Notes: generated by a model not told the origin, from the letters alone. 64,000 nucleotides of DNA from Nitrospinae bacterium CG11_big_fil_rev_8_21_14_0_20_45_15 (GCA_002787235.1 PCWG01000032.1:186001-250000), one strand, 5' to 3'. Counted from the stretch's first letter, positions 35,409 to 45,173 are shown. Translations and numbers: made by a program.

Positions 35409-35582
35409 TTACTCACCAATCAGCCACTCTACGGCACCGGAATCTAAATCATAAAACCCGCCGGCAATGATGATGGAGCCGTCTGTGGTTTTGGGTTGAA
35501 GTATTAGTGTTGATACTTTTAACATTTCTATCATATGCAAAACATTGTCTCTTCCTGCATCGCAGAAGGCCGATTGACTTCA
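35409..35582 (-). pseudogene. C-terminal remnant of a beta-carbonic anhydrase
   Basis: Reading the minus strand in the frame of sulP, past several stop codons just after the sulP stop, an open stretch gives RDNVLHMIEMLKV, then DGSIIIAGGFYDLDSGAVEW and LIGE before a stop. NV-x2-mI-x-mL followed by GxxxxIaGgfYDLdsGxVewL is the terminal helix-strand signature of beta-class carbonic anhydrases. The zinc-binding N-terminal and central parts (CxDSR, HxxC) are missing, so this is a decayed fragment. It lies directly downstream of a SulP transporter, a gene often adjacent or fused to carbonic anhydrase. Confidence 0.6.
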
Positions 35583-35615
35583 CAATCAAATCCATCAAGA
35601 AAATGCACAGGTTTG

Positions 35616-37346
35616 TCAAAGCCGATATTGAGGAATGAGCCGGTGCTTTTTATTAGCCTCATCCAATTCGTCAAAGAACATATGCATTTTATCGATTTTA
35701 CGATCCAACAACTCTTCTTCCAGCCAAGCCATACAATCTGCAAATGATTTGAAGTGATACGGTTCGGGAATCAATCCTGGTATCAGATTGATTCGTTTCA
35801 GCATTCGCAAGGGTTGGTGTTGCAAACCCGTCATAAGAATAGCGATTCCCTTTGCTTCTAATGAGCGGATAACTTCTTCAAGGGAATACAAGCCGGTTTG
35901 ATCCACATAAGGTACTTTTTCCATGCGAAAAATCACGACTCTGATATTGGGAAGCGTTTTCGTCACGTCTTGAAAGGCTGGAGCAAATCCAAAAAAAAGC
36001 GGGCCGTCAAGGTGTTTGACATAGATCTTGTCTATGATTTCCGTGGGGATGTGCTCATCCTGCCAGGGAAGTTCTTTTCGGTAAGTGCTCAAAGAGGAAA
36101 TTTTCAGTTCCCGTGTGACCACATCGCTCATTTGTTTCATGAATAGAACGGATGCAAGAATCATCCCGGCGGCGACGGCTTGTATGAGATCGACAAAAAC
36201 CGTCAAGACCAGTACGAGAATCATCACCACCGAGTCGGACATAGGCACGTGCTTGATATGACGGATGCCTTTATAGTCAATGATACCAACCCCGACAGTG
36301 ATTAAGATCCCAGAAAGAACGGCCAGGGGAATTTGCGCGGCATAGACTCCCAATCCCATGAGGATGAGTAAAAGCACAAGGCCATGCACCACACCGGAAA
36401 GCGGTGTGCGACCGCCGGAATTGATGTTCACCAGCGTGCGCATGGTTGCTCCCGCACCGGGAAGCCCGCCGATGCAGGCCGCAAACATATTGCCGATTCC
36501 CTGTCCGATCAATTCCTTGTTGCTGTTATGTTTTGTTTTAGTGATGTTGTCCGCGATCATGGATGTCAGAAGCGAATCGATAGCTCCCAGCAACGCCAGC
36601 GTGAGGGCCAGTTTGATCAGAAGGCCCGGATCCATGCCGGAGAATGTCAGTTTTTGCAAATGAAATTCAGGCAATCCTTCGGGAATATGCCCTATCAAAG
36701 GCACGTTCAATCCTACCCAGGAGCTGATGCTCGATACCGCTAATAAAGCCACAAGGGGGCTTGGTATCAGTTTGGTGATTTTGGGAAAAGTATAAATGAC
36801 GGCTATCGTCGCGCATGTCAGGATCAAGGCATCCAGATTCAGGCCCGCAAAGGCTGTAGGAAGTGCCGTGAATACGCCCATGATGCTCGATGGAGATTTC
36901 TGCCCCATCATCGGGAAGATTTGAAAAACGATGATGATGACCCCGATTCCGGTCATGAAACCGGACACCACAGGGTAGGGGATGTACTGAATGTAGGAGC
37001 CCAGCTTGAATAAACCGAAAATGACCAATAAGGCTCCCGCCAGTATGAAAATCGCGAGGACAAGTCCCAAACCCTTATCAAGACTGCCTGTACTTTCAAT
37101 GGCGGTGAGGATGACCAGACTGGACACAACCGTCATCGGCCCTGTAGGACCGCTGATCTGTGTCTTCGTGCCACCAAAAACAGAGGCAAATATTCCGAGG
37201 CCGATGGCACCGTAAAGACCTGCAACGGCACCCATCCCCGATTGAACTCCAAAGGCCAAAGCCAGAGGCAAAGCAACAATGCCCGCTGTGATACCTCCGA
37301 AAAGGTCGCCTTTTAAATTTGACTTATTGTATTGGAACCATTTCAT
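35616..37346 (-). CDS. SulP family anion transporter with STAS domain
   Basis: 576 residues. A membrane region of about 10-12 helices begins KGDLFGGITAGIVALPLALAFGVQSG and contains the SulP hallmarks TKTQISGPTGPMTVV and IGGLPGAGATMRTLVNINSGGRTPLSGV. It is followed by a cytoplasmic STAS domain (HLDGPLFFGFAPAFQDV...VVIFRMEKVPYVDQTGLYSLEEV). Substrate is not fixed by sequence; sulfate and bicarbonate (BicA-like) are both known. The carbonic anhydrase fragment right behind the gene favours bicarbonate at least for the ancestral locus. No sulfate assimilation genes are nearby. Confidence 0.9.
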   Translation of the reverse strand: MKWFQYNKSNLKGDLFGGITAGIVALPLALAFGVQSGMGAVAGLYGAIGLGIFASVFGGTKTQISGPTGPMTVVSSLVILTAIESTGSLDKGLGLVLAIFILAGALLVIFGLFKLGSYIQYIPYPVVSGFMTGIGVIIIVFQIFPMMGQKSPSSIMGVFTALPTAFAGLNLDALILTCATIAVIYTFPKITKLIPSPLVALLAVSSISSWVGLNVPLIGHIPEGLPEFHLQKLTFSGMDPGLLIKLALTLALLGAIDSLLTSMIADNITKTKHNSNKELIGQGIGNMFAACIGGLPGAGATMRTLVNINSGGRTPLSGVVHGLVLLLILMGLGVYAAQIPLAVLSGILITVGVGIIDYKGIRHIKHVPMSDSVVMILVLVLTVFVDLIQAVAAGMILASVLFMKQMSDVVTRELKISSLSTYRKELPWQDEHIPTEIIDKIYVKHLDGPLFFGFAPAFQDVTKTLPNIRVVIFRMEKVPYVDQTGLYSLEEVIRSLEAKGIAILMTGLQHQPLRMLKRINLIPGLIPEPYHFKSFADCMAWLEEELLDRKIDKMHMFFDELDEANKKHRLIPQYRL

Positions 37347-37391
37347 ATATTAAAGGTCGTTTCATCAGTGAGATTTAAATGCGGTTCTCGT

Positions 37392-37421
37392 CTTATAAGC
37401 AAATAAAAAGCATGCTAACAA
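37392..37421 (-). promoter_or_regulatory. Possible sulP promoter
   Basis: On the minus strand, TTGTTA (37416-37421) is followed after 18 bp by TTATAA/TATAAG (37392-37397), about 40 bp upstream of the sulP ATG. Consensus match is moderate. Confidence 0.35.
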
Positions 37422-37725
37422 GATACCTATGCAGGTCTATAGAAAAATATCCCGATATCAATGAATTGTTACAAATAAAGTTGGAATGGAATCTTGGATT
37501 TGTTCGATTTTGATGTAGGTGTTTTTCCTGTAAGTCGCAGATATGCAGACAATCTATTGGCATCATTTTTCGATACAAGAGGGAAACACCTAGAATCTTC
37601 ACATTTTGTATGCTTTTTCAGGATTCCTTTGGGTCTTAGGCAAATTATTGAGGGTTTATCCTGTCAAAGCAATGAAAATTTTTAGATGGACGGTATTTTT
37701 AACAAATTCATGCTAATAAAACGAA

Positions 37726-37758
37726 TTTTTCCCGGCAGAAAACTTCCTGCCGGGAAAA
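37726..37758 (-). terminator. Rho-independent terminator of icd
   Basis: TTTTTCCCGGCAG (37726-37738) pairs with CTGCCGGGAAAAA (37746-37758) around a 7-nt loop. On the minus strand it ends in a T-run and starts 13 bp after the icd stop codon. Confidence 0.85.
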
Positions 37759-37770
37759 ATGGATATTGAT

Positions 37771-40005
37771 TCACAGTTGATTCAATAACTCGTTGAAAGT
37801 AGAACTTGGGCGCATCGCCGCATCAACCTTTTTGGGGTCGGGGCGATAATAGCCGCCGATATCTTTGGATTGTCCTTTGGAAGCATTCATTTCATTAAAA
37901 ACGGTGTCCAGTTTTTCTTCCAATGTTTTTGCAATTGGAGTGAAACGATTTTTGAGTTCTGCGTCCTTATTTTGCGCGGCCAGTTCTTGCGCCCAATAAA
38001 GCGTTTCAAAAACGTGAGTGCCCGCATTGTCCAGTTCACCCAGATCGCGACCGGGAGACTTTTTATTTTCCATCAGTTTTCCAGTCGCACTGTCCAGAGT
38101 TTCTGCCAGTACCAGAGCCTTTGGATTGTTGGTTGTTCGACCCAGGTGTGCGAGAGATTCTGAAAGTGCTAGAAACTCTCCCAAAGATTCCCATCGCAAA
38201 TGTCCTTCCTTTACAAACTGCTGGACATGCTTGGGTGCGGAGCCGCCCGCTCCCGTTTCAAACAATCCTCCACCATTAATAAGAGGAACGATGGAGAGCA
38301 TTTTGGCACTGGTTCCTAGTTCAAGAATCGGGAACAGGTCGGTCAGGTAATCCCGCAAAACGTTGCCGGTAGCAGATATGGTGTCCTGGCCTGCTTTGGC
38401 GCGTTTGAGAGAATGATTCATCGCATCCACAGGGGACATGATTTGAATATCCAGACCGGCAGTGTCGTGGTCTTTCAAATAAAGATTAACCTTCTCAATC
38501 AATTGCGCATCGTGCGCCCGATTTTTATCCAGCCAGAAAACAACTGGAGTCTCAGAAAGTCTCGCTCTGGAAACAGCCAGCTTGACCCAATCTTTGATGG
38601 CAATGTCTTTGACTTGGCAAGCCCGGAAGATATCCCCGGATTCCACATTGTGTTCCATCAACGTATTGCCCGAGGCATCCACCACACGAATCGAACCTTT
38701 GGCAGTGGCTTCAAACGTTTTGTCATGCGAGCCGTACTCCTCTGCCTTCTCTGCCATCAGACCGACGTTGGGAACGGTTCCCATGGTGGTGGGATCAAAT
38801 TCGCCGTTATCTCTGCAGAAATCTATAGCCGATTGATAAATCCCGGCGTAACTGCTGTCGGGAATCAAGGCCAGCGTGTCATGTTCCTTGCCATCTGGAC
38901 CCCACATCTTCCCAGAGTTTCGAATCGCCGCGGCCATAGAAGCGTCAATGATGATATCGCTGGGAACGTGTAAATTGGTGATTCCCTTGTCCGAGTCTAC
39001 CATCGCCATATCAGGGCCATTTGCAATGCAGGTTTTGATGTCCGCTTCGATTTCTGCCTGTTTATCCGCTGGCAAATCCTTGATCTTGGCATATACATCG
39101 CCGAGTCCATTGCCGGGATTGACGCCCAATTCGTTGAACAGTTTTTCATGCTTTTTAAACACGTCTTCAAAGAATACCGTGACGCCGTGACCAAATATGA
39201 TGGGATCGGAAACTTTCATCATGGTGGCTTTCATGTGCAATGAAAACAAAACGCCGTCTTTTTTTGCGACTGCAATTTGCTCCTTGATGAAGTCACGTAA
39301 AGCCGAACAACTCATTTTTGTGGAATCCACAACATCGCCCGCTTCAAACATGATTTTATTTTTTAAAACGGTGATAGCCCCGTCGGTGCCGACAAATTCG
39401 ATCCTTCCAGCACCGGCTGTTTTGTCAGTGATCGTTACAGATTTTTCATTGGAGCAAAAATCGCCACTTTTCATCGTGGCAACATTGGTTTTAGAGTCCT
39501 TGGACCACTTGCCCATTTTATGGGGATTGCTTTTGGCGTAATTTTTAACAGAAACCGACGCCCTGCGGTCTGAGTTCCCTTGTCGCAATACCGGGTTGAC
39601 GGCACTGCCTTTGGTTTTATCGTATCTATTTTTAATGTCTTTCTCTTCATCATTTTTAGGATCTTCAGGGTAGTCAGGAAGGTTGTAGCCCTGGGCTTGC
39701 AATTCTGCAATTGCCGCTTTTATTTGAGGGACAGAAGCGCTGATATTTGGAAGCTTGATGATATTCGCATCGGGCTTGAGCACCATCTCACCTAACAATG
39801 AAAGATCGTCGTCTTGTCGCTGTTCCGGTTTGAGTCTTTCTGGAAATTGAGAAATAATTCTTCCTGCCAGTGAAATGTCCTTCTCGCCGACATGGATTCC
39901 CCCGGCTTTCGCAAAAGACTGGATGATTGGTAGAAAAGAACCGCTTGCAAGTTGAGGTGCTTCATCGACTTTTGTGTAAATTATATCCAACTGTTTAGAC
40001 ATCAT
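37771..40005 (-). CDS. icd: Monomeric NADP-dependent isocitrate dehydrogenase
   Basis: 744 residues from the ATG at 40005, the typical size of the monomeric (IDH-II) family rather than the 400-residue dimeric enzyme. It interconverts isocitrate and 2-oxoglutarate plus CO2 in the TCA (or reductive TCA) cycle. Family wording is seen throughout: [18 protein letters not shown] at the N-terminus, [64 protein letters not shown] and [32 protein letters not shown] before the ATG at 40005 decides against the ATG at 40017. Divergent from a LysR-type regulator; followed by a strong terminator. Confidence 0.96.
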   Translation of the reverse strand: MMSKQLDIIYTKVDEAPQLASGSFLPIIQSFAKAGGIHVGEKDISLAGRIISQFPERLKPEQRQDDDLSLLGEMVLKPDANIIKLPNISASVPQIKAAIAELQAQGYNLPDYPEDPKNDEEKDIKNRYDKTKGSAVNPVLRQGNSDRRASVSVKNYAKSNPHKMGKWSKDSKTNVATMKSGDFCSNEKSVTITDKTAGAGRIEFVGTDGAITVLKNKIMFEAGDVVDSTKMSCSALRDFIKEQIAVAKKDGVLFSLHMKATMMKVSDPIIFGHGVTVFFEDVFKKHEKLFNELGVNPGNGLGDVYAKIKDLPADKQAEIEADIKTCIANGPDMAMVDSDKGITNLHVPSDIIIDASMAAAIRNSGKMWGPDGKEHDTLALIPDSSYAGIYQSAIDFCRDNGEFDPTTMGTVPNVGLMAEKAEEYGSHDKTFEATAKGSIRVVDASGNTLMEHNVESGDIFRACQVKDIAIKDWVKLAVSRARLSETPVVFWLDKNRAHDAQLIEKVNLYLKDHDTAGLDIQIMSPVDAMNHSLKRAKAGQDTISATGNVLRDYLTDLFPILELGTSAKMLSIVPLINGGGLFETGAGGSAPKHVQQFVKEGHLRWESLGEFLALSESLAHLGRTTNNPKALVLAETLDSATGKLMENKKSPGRDLGELDNAGTHVFETLYWAQELAAQNKDAELKNRFTPIAKTLEEKLDTVFNEMNASKGQSKDIGGYYRPDPKKVDAAMRPSSTFNELLNQL

Positions 40006-40459
40006 TTTATCCTTCATAAAAAGAAATTTTTTAATTTTCCAGAAGTGCCTGGAGTTTGTTTCACAAAATTCAAGACTGTTAAAATTCTGTATTTTTTTAA
40101 TTTCGGTAAAGCGGAGAGCTCTGACAATTGAGTTTGCTAATTAGAAGCGCGAGGCCTTCACCAAAAATCGAAGCACTCCGTTGCCACCCGCAGGGCTGTA
40201 TCGCTTCAAGATGAAAGTATTTCCCTTTGTGGTAAAAAATCAAAACGCTCACATCCATCTATAAAAAAAGGAGGGGCTGGGGTGCATGGAGAAGGGAGTA
40301 GGAGTAGCACCCCAGCCGCATGAGAATTTGGTAAATATTCTCGACCTGTTGATTTTATATTTTCAAATACATGATCTAATGCTAGTCTAAAAATAAAATT
40401 ATTAATATTCGATAATATATAGAAAATACTTCGATTTTTTCAATAGATAAGGTGTGCGT
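40006..40459. promoter_or_regulatory. Divergent region icd / NhaR-like regulator
   Basis: About 450 bp, AT-rich near both genes. It contains a strong hairpin: GGCTGGGGTGC (40275-40285) and GCACCCCAGCC (40307-40317), perfect 11-bp arms with a 21-nt purine-rich loop. Nearer the regulator lies ATTAT-N9-ATAAT (40398-40416), which fits the T-N11-A LysR-box rule and could be its operator. No coding region recognised. Confidence 0.45.
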
Positions 40460-41347
40460 ATGATTTGGCTGAATTATCATCATCTCTATCATTTTTGGGT
40501 CACCGCGAAAGAAGGCAGTATCAAGAATGCCTCAAAGAAGCTGAGGATCGGGCAACCGACGATCAGCACTCAGATCAAAAGTCTCGAAGAATCTTTGAAT
40601 CAGGATTTGTTTAAAAGGCAAAGCCGCAGGCTCATGCTCACAGAGGCGGGCGAGCTGGTGCTGGACTATGCCAACCAGATTTTTACTCTGGGCAATGAGT
40701 TGATGGAGGTCATGAAGGATGGAACTTTTACGAGGCGGACGCACTTGCAACTGGGTGCGCTTGACAGCGTTCCCAAGAGTCTTGTGCAGGCACTCATCCA
40801 TTCGGCTCAAGAGACCAGTCCCTGTACAATCACAGTCCTGGAGGGTGAGGGAGATTATCTGTTTCGAGAGTTGCAGGCGCATCGAATTGATTTGGTTCTT
40901 TCAAACTTTCCACCCGCGATCAGCAACGAAAATCTTTATTTTTCGCGTCTGTTGGTCAAAAATCCCATTTCAATTTTTGCCACAAAAAAATATAAACCAT
41001 TAAGGAAAAAGTTCCCCAAGTCATTGCAAGTCCAGCCGTTTATCATGCCTTCGTTTCATAGCAAGCTGAGACATGATTTGAATCACTTTTTTAGAATCAA
41101 TAATATTGCGGTCGATGTTGTTGTTGAAACTCAGGACACAAGTATCCAGAAACTGCTTGGAGCTGAGGGCATGGGTTTGATCCCCTTGCCGGAATTTGCC
41201 GGTAAAGAACTTGTAAAGGAAGGAAAGCTCATTAAAATCGGTCCTCTGGAAGGTGTGACAGAGGATTTTTGGTTGGTCTCCAGCCCTAGAAAAATTCCCA
41301 ATCCTATTGCTTTTGCTTTGATGAAATCATTTCTATGGAAAACTTGA
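40460..41347 (+). CDS. LysR-type regulator, NhaR-like (icd-linked copy)
   Basis: 295 residues from the ATG at 40460 (AAGG 7 nt upstream; GTG at 40454 rejected). The N-terminal winged helix reads LNYHHLYHFWVTAKEGSIKNASKKL and IGQPTISTQIKSLEESL; the NYHHLYxFW opening and the later KLIKIGPLEGVTEDFWL are features of the NhaR subgroup. The rest is a periplasmic-binding-like effector domain. It faces the monomeric isocitrate dehydrogenase gene and may regulate it or itself. NhaR in E. coli responds to Na+, and an NhaD gene lies 6.7 kb away; that link is inference. A paralogue faces the ectoine operon. Confidence 0.87.
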   Translation: MIWLNYHHLYHFWVTAKEGSIKNASKKLRIGQPTISTQIKSLEESLNQDLFKRQSRRLMLTEAGELVLDYANQIFTLGNELMEVMKDGTFTRRTHLQLGALDSVPKSLVQALIHSAQETSPCTITVLEGEGDYLFRELQAHRIDLVLSNFPPAISNENLYFSRLLVKNPISIFATKKYKPLRKKFPKSLQVQPFIMPSFHSKLRHDLNHFFRINNIAVDVVVETQDTSIQKLLGAEGMGLIPLPEFAGKELVKEGKLIKIGPLEGVTEDFWLVSSPRKIPNPIAFALMKSFLWKT

Positions 41348-41670
41348 AGCCTGCCTTTGAAATATGGGATTGTGCTGCAAGCTGTATTTTTTCAAATCAA
41401 TCGTTTGAAAAAGTATATCTAAAAATACCTTTGTGTATTATGCCGTTGTCAGTAAGTGCTGAGGTCTTTGGGAATGCCTGAAAAATGAATCCCTCGCAAG
41501 CAAGGCTTGAGGCAAACGGCAGAAGGAGGTCGTAAATCATTATAAAATCAGCGACTTTCTTTTTTTGTATTTGAGGGGAATATGGTTGACGATCCTGTAT
41601 TTTATGGTAGTATTTCAGGGGTAATAGCTCTAGGCTTACGGTATTTTGGAATCCAGAAAATAATGGTTGC
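41348..41670 (+). other. Spacer upstream of ispA with a possible small ORF
   Basis: 323 bp between the NhaR-like gene and ispA. An AT-rich hairpin (TTTTTCAAA, 41388-41396; TTTGAAAAA, 41404-41412) may end the regulator transcript. A 34-codon frame at 41582-41686 has a good GAGGGG site before its ATG and overlaps the ispA start; see findings. The xseB gene usual in front of ispA is absent. Confidence 0.35.
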
Positions 41671-42567
41671 TTGCTTGTGTCGATAAAGGAATATTTTGCT
41701 GAAGGCAAAAGGGTTGTTGACCAGGCGATTGATGAATTATTGCCAGGGGAAAAAGAGTTTCCTGAGAGCATTCACCGCTCGATGCGCTACAGTGCCCTTG
41801 CTGGCGGGAAGCGCTTGCGACCAATCCTTTTGATGGCGGCGGCTGAGGCCGTTGGAGGAGATCGGCAGAAAGTCCTACCTTTTGCGGTTGCCGCCGAGTT
41901 GATTCACGCTTATACGCTTATTCACGACGATCTTCCAGCTCTGGACGACGACGATTTGCGCAGAGGGAAACCGACGAATCACAAAGTGTTTGGTGAGGCC
42001 ATTGCCATCTTGGCTGGCGACGCATTGTTGACTAAGGCATTTCACCTGATGACTCATTCTGGATTGATGCATTCTGTTCCTGCAGATGTGGTTTTGAAAG
42101 CCGCGAACGAAATGGCTCATGCTGTTGGTTCGGCTGGCACCATCGGAGGGCAGGTTGTTGATATTGAGTCTGAGGGGAAAACGATTGATCCTGAAACGTT
42201 GGAATATATCCACGTTTATAAAACGGGTTTTTTGATACGAATTTGTGTTAGAACAGGTGCGATGCTTGGCGGGGCGAAACCCGAATCTCTGGCGGCATTG
42301 TCGCGATATGGGGCGCATATCGGGCTGGCTTTTCAAATTGTAGATGATATTTTGGATATTGTTGCTGACGAAAAAGAGTTGGGAAAAGACGTTGGTAGCG
42401 ATCTTGAAAGAGGCAAGGCAACTTATCCAGCCTTGTATGGTTTGGAAGAGTCGCGAAAAAAAGCCCAGCTGTTGGTTGAAGAAAGTATTTCCTGTCTGGA
42501 AAGTTTTGATGAACGAGCCGATCCCTTGAGGGATATTGCTCAATTTTTTGTACAAAGAACTTATTGA
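41671..42567 (+). CDS. ispA: Farnesyl/geranyl diphosphate synthase (polyprenyl synthetase)
   Basis: 298 residues. It condenses DMAPP/GPP with IPP to C15 (or longer) prenyl diphosphates for quinones and undecaprenyl carriers. The first aspartate-rich motif is HDDLPALDDDDLRRGKPTNH (near residue 85), the second is VDDILD; the GGKRLRP substrate site lies near residue 46. The region before the first motif fits short-chain synthases. No ATG is available: TTG 41671 or GTG 41677 is the start, with a weak ribosome binding site. It overlaps or abuts dxs, giving the classical ispA-dxs pair. Confidence 0.93.
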   Translation: MLVSIKEYFAEGKRVVDQAIDELLPGEKEFPESIHRSMRYSALAGGKRLRPILLMAAAEAVGGDRQKVLPFAVAAELIHAYTLIHDDLPALDDDDLRRGKPTNHKVFGEAIAILAGDALLTKAFHLMTHSGLMHSVPADVVLKAANEMAHAVGSAGTIGGQVVDIESEGKTIDPETLEYIHVYKTGFLIRICVRTGAMLGGAKPESLAALSRYGAHIGLAFQIVDDILDIVADEKELGKDVGSDLERGKATYPALYGLEESRKKAQLLVEESISCLESFDERADPLRDIAQFFVQRTY

Positions 42568-42578
42568 TTGGGTACCCC

Positions 42579-44570
42579 GTGAATAAGCTTTTCGATAATA
42601 TAGATAGTCCCGAAGACCTCAAAAAGGTCAAACGTGAAGAACTTCCCATAGTAGCTCAGGAAATTCGGGCGATGTTGCTCGACACCATTTCCCAGACCGG
42701 GGGACATCTCTCCTCTAATCTTGGTGTGGTGGAGTTGACCCTGGCTCTGCATTATGTGTTCAGCAGTCCGGTGGATAAAATCATCTGGGATGTGGGGCAT
42801 CAGTCCTATGTGCACAAGTTATTGACCGGCCGCAAGAGTCGATTTCATACCTTGCGCCAGTACAAAGGTTTGTGCGGCTTCACGCATCGCGATGAAAGTG
42901 AGCACGATCACTGGAATTGTGGTCATGGTGGTACGTCCATCACGGCGGCGAGCGCATTTGCTCAGGCGCGTGATCTGAATAAACAGGATAATTCCGTCAT
43001 TGCTGTCATTGGAGATGGTTCCATGACATCTGGAATGGCCTTTGAAGGTCTGAACTACACAGGCCATGCGAAAAATGACATGATCGTTATCCTCAATGAT
43101 AACGAAATGTCTATTTCGGAAAATGTCGGCGGCATGTCCGCGCATTTGAGCCAGATCATGACCGGTCAAGTGATGACAAAAATCAAGCGGGAAATCGATG
43201 ATCTCCTGCTCGCCATTCCAGGGATTGGAAAAGATATCTCCCGCTATGCTCACCGTTTGGACGAGGCTATAAAAGGAGTGTTCATTCCCGGTCGCCTGTT
43301 CGAAGATCTGGGTTTCCGCTATGTCGGCCCTGTAGACGGGCACAATACCGATAGCTTGATCGACTGTTTCAACAGCATCAAGAGTTTGAAAGGCCCCACT
43401 CTCGTTCATGTTATTACTCGCAAGGGTAAAGGCTACAACGTGGCCGAAGAGAAATCCGATGTCTGGCATGGTGCAAAGCCTTTCAATATTGAAACGGGAA
43501 AATTTCTCGCAACAAAAAAAGCTCCGCCCACTTACACCTCTGTTTTCGCCAACGCTCTGATAGAGCTTGCAAAGGCAGACGAAAAAGTGATTGGCATAAC
43601 GGCGGCGATGCCCGATGGTACAGGGATCAGCGAGTTTGGAAAGGTTTTTCCAGGGCGTACTTTTGATGTGGGTATGGCAGAACAGCAGGCCGTGTCTTTT
43701 GCGGGTGCTTTGTCGATCGAAGGATTGCGACCCGTTGCCGCTATCTACTCAACCTTTTTGCAACGTGCTTACGATCAGGTGGTTCACGATATTTGTCTGA
43801 TGAATCTGTCGGTGACCTTTGCGCTCGATCGTGCTGGCATCGTGGGTGAAGATGGCGCAACACATCAGGGACTTTATGACATTGCCTATCTGAGAACCCT
43901 GCCCAACATGGTCATCATGGGGCCAAAGGACGAAAACGAATTGCGGCATATGTTGCATACGGCTGTTTATCATCAAGGTCCCGTCGCCTTGCGTTATCCC
44001 CGGGGTTCGGGGCTGGGCGTGAAAATGGATAAAGAAATGAAAGCCCTTGAAATAGGCAAGGGTGAGGTTCTGCGTGAAGGAACGGATCTCGCCATCTTTG
44101 CTTTTGGGCACATGGTTGAGCCTGCTATGAAAACAGCTGACCTGTTGGCTAAAAAGAATATTTCTGCCGCTGTCATCAACGCGCGTTTTGCGAAACCTGT
44201 GGACAAGGAACTTATTTTTAAATTTGCTGTTTCAACCGGACGAATCGCTACGATTGAAGAGCATTCGGTCATGGGTGGATTTGGCAGTGCCGTTCTGGAA
44301 GCCTTGCATGAAACCGATGCGGGTGGCAAAACCGAGGTCAAATGTATTGGCGTAAAAGATGCTGTCATTGAACATGGTGCGCCGTCGATCATTCGTAAAA
44401 ATCTGAAACTGGATCCAGAAAGCATGTGCAACACCCTCGTTGAGTTTGTTGGCGTGTTGGAACCGAAGCAAAAATTGCAAGAAAAGAAAACCAAATTCAG
44501 TAACGAGAGCAGGAGTGTTGGCGACAATGGTTCCAAAGGATTCCAGCCTGCATCAAAAGCCGCAAACTGA
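42579..44570 (+). CDS. dxs: 1-deoxy-D-xylulose-5-phosphate synthase
   Basis: First enzyme of the MEP isoprenoid pathway (pyruvate plus glyceraldehyde 3-phosphate, thiamine diphosphate dependent); about 663 residues. Landmarks are SQTGGHLSSNLGVVELTLAL with HYVF, WDVGHQSYVHKLLTGR, the ThDP motif GDGSMTSGMAFEGLNY...NDNEMSISENVGG and the C-terminal transketolase part (DVGMAEQQAVSFAGAL, DRAGIVGEDGATHQG). The GTG at 42579 gives the usual N-terminus; a TTG at 42564 overlaps the ispA stop and is the alternative. A 35-residue Lys/Ser-rich tail after the conserved domain is unusual. Operon with ispA; hisB follows 15 bp later. Confidence 0.95.
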   Translation: MNKLFDNIDSPEDLKKVKREELPIVAQEIRAMLLDTISQTGGHLSSNLGVVELTLALHYVFSSPVDKIIWDVGHQSYVHKLLTGRKSRFHTLRQYKGLCGFTHRDESEHDHWNCGHGGTSITAASAFAQARDLNKQDNSVIAVIGDGSMTSGMAFEGLNYTGHAKNDMIVILNDNEMSISENVGGMSAHLSQIMTGQVMTKIKREIDDLLLAIPGIGKDISRYAHRLDEAIKGVFIPGRLFEDLGFRYVGPVDGHNTDSLIDCFNSIKSLKGPTLVHVITRKGKGYNVAEEKSDVWHGAKPFNIETGKFLATKKAPPTYTSVFANALIELAKADEKVIGITAAMPDGTGISEFGKVFPGRTFDVGMAEQQAVSFAGALSIEGLRPVAAIYSTFLQRAYDQVVHDICLMNLSVTFALDRAGIVGEDGATHQGLYDIAYLRTLPNMVIMGPKDENELRHMLHTAVYHQGPVALRYPRGSGLGVKMDKEMKALEIGKGEVLREGTDLAIFAFGHMVEPAMKTADLLAKKNISAAVINARFAKPVDKELIFKFAVSTGRIATIEEHSVMGGFGSAVLEALHETDAGGKTEVKCIGVKDAVIEHGAPSIIRKNLKLDPESMCNTLVEFVGVLEPKQKLQEKKTKFSNESRSVGDNGSKGFQPASKAAN

Positions 44571-44585
44571 TACAGTCAGACCCCG

Positions 44586-45173
44586 ATGAGCAGAACTTCT
44601 ACAATTCAGAGAACCACAAAAGAAACTGAAATTCAGGTTCATCTGGATCTTGATGGTTCTGGAAAGCATACGATCGATACAGGCATTCCCTTTTTTGATC
44701 ACATGCTTGCACAAATCGCACGCCATGGCTATTTCGATATGGAAGTCAAGGCTGTGGGAGATTTGCAAATAGATTTCCACCACACGGTAGAAGATGTCGG
44801 AATCGTTCTGGGTCAGGCTTTTGCTGAAGCTCTGGGCGATAAAAAAGGCATCCGACGGTTTGCAGACACACAGGTTCCGCTCAACGAAGCACTGGCGCAA
44901 TGCGTTGTGGATATCAGTGGTCGCAGTTTCTTTGTGTTCAATCTGGACTTGCCGAAAACAAAAATCGGGGATTTTGATGTTGAATTGGCGGCCGAATTTT
45001 TTCAGGCCTTTTCAGCCAATGGCGATATCACCCTGCATTTCAATTCCCCCTACTGGTCCAATCTTCATCATATCGTGGAAGCTCTCTTCAAAGCCTTTGG
45101 CAGAGCTCTCGATACCGCCGCTTCTCCCGATCCTAGATCCAATGAGGTTCCCTCAACCAAGGGAAAGCTATAA
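44586..45173 (+). CDS. hisB: Imidazoleglycerol-phosphate dehydratase
   Basis: Histidine biosynthesis enzyme converting imidazoleglycerol phosphate to imidazoleacetol phosphate; 195 residues, a standard monofunctional HisB without the phosphatase domain. Metal-binding motifs are GIPFFDHMLAQIARHG, DFHHTVEDVGI and the second set SPYWSNLHHIVEALFKAFGRAL, plus FFQAFSANGDITLH. The N-terminus SRTSTIQRTTKETEIQV is typical. It is tightly followed by hisH, whose GTG directly abuts the stop. Confidence 0.96.
   Translation: MSRTSTIQRTTKETEIQVHLDLDGSGKHTIDTGIPFFDHMLAQIARHGYFDMEVKAVGDLQIDFHHTVEDVGIVLGQAFAEALGDKKGIRRFADTQVPLNEALAQCVVDISGRSFFVFNLDLPKTKIGDFDVELAAEFFQAFSANGDITLHFNSPYWSNLHHIVEALFKAFGRALDTAASPDPRSNEVPSTKGKL

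Larger units (their letters stand above)
37347..37770. other. Intergenic region between icd 3' end and sulP
   Basis: A 424-bp AT-rich spacer. It holds the icd terminator and a possible sulP promoter. Short reading frames (for example 37494-37685, plus strand) lack ribosome binding sites and family character and are not called. Confidence 0.4.

Noticed and set aside
37494-37685. Short plus-strand frame between icd and sulP
   Set aside because: No ribosome binding site, no family likeness, AT-rich spacer.
41875-42555. 226-residue minus-strand frame antisense to ispA
   Set aside because: Shadow of ispA, low-complexity Asn/Gln/Phe-rich composition.
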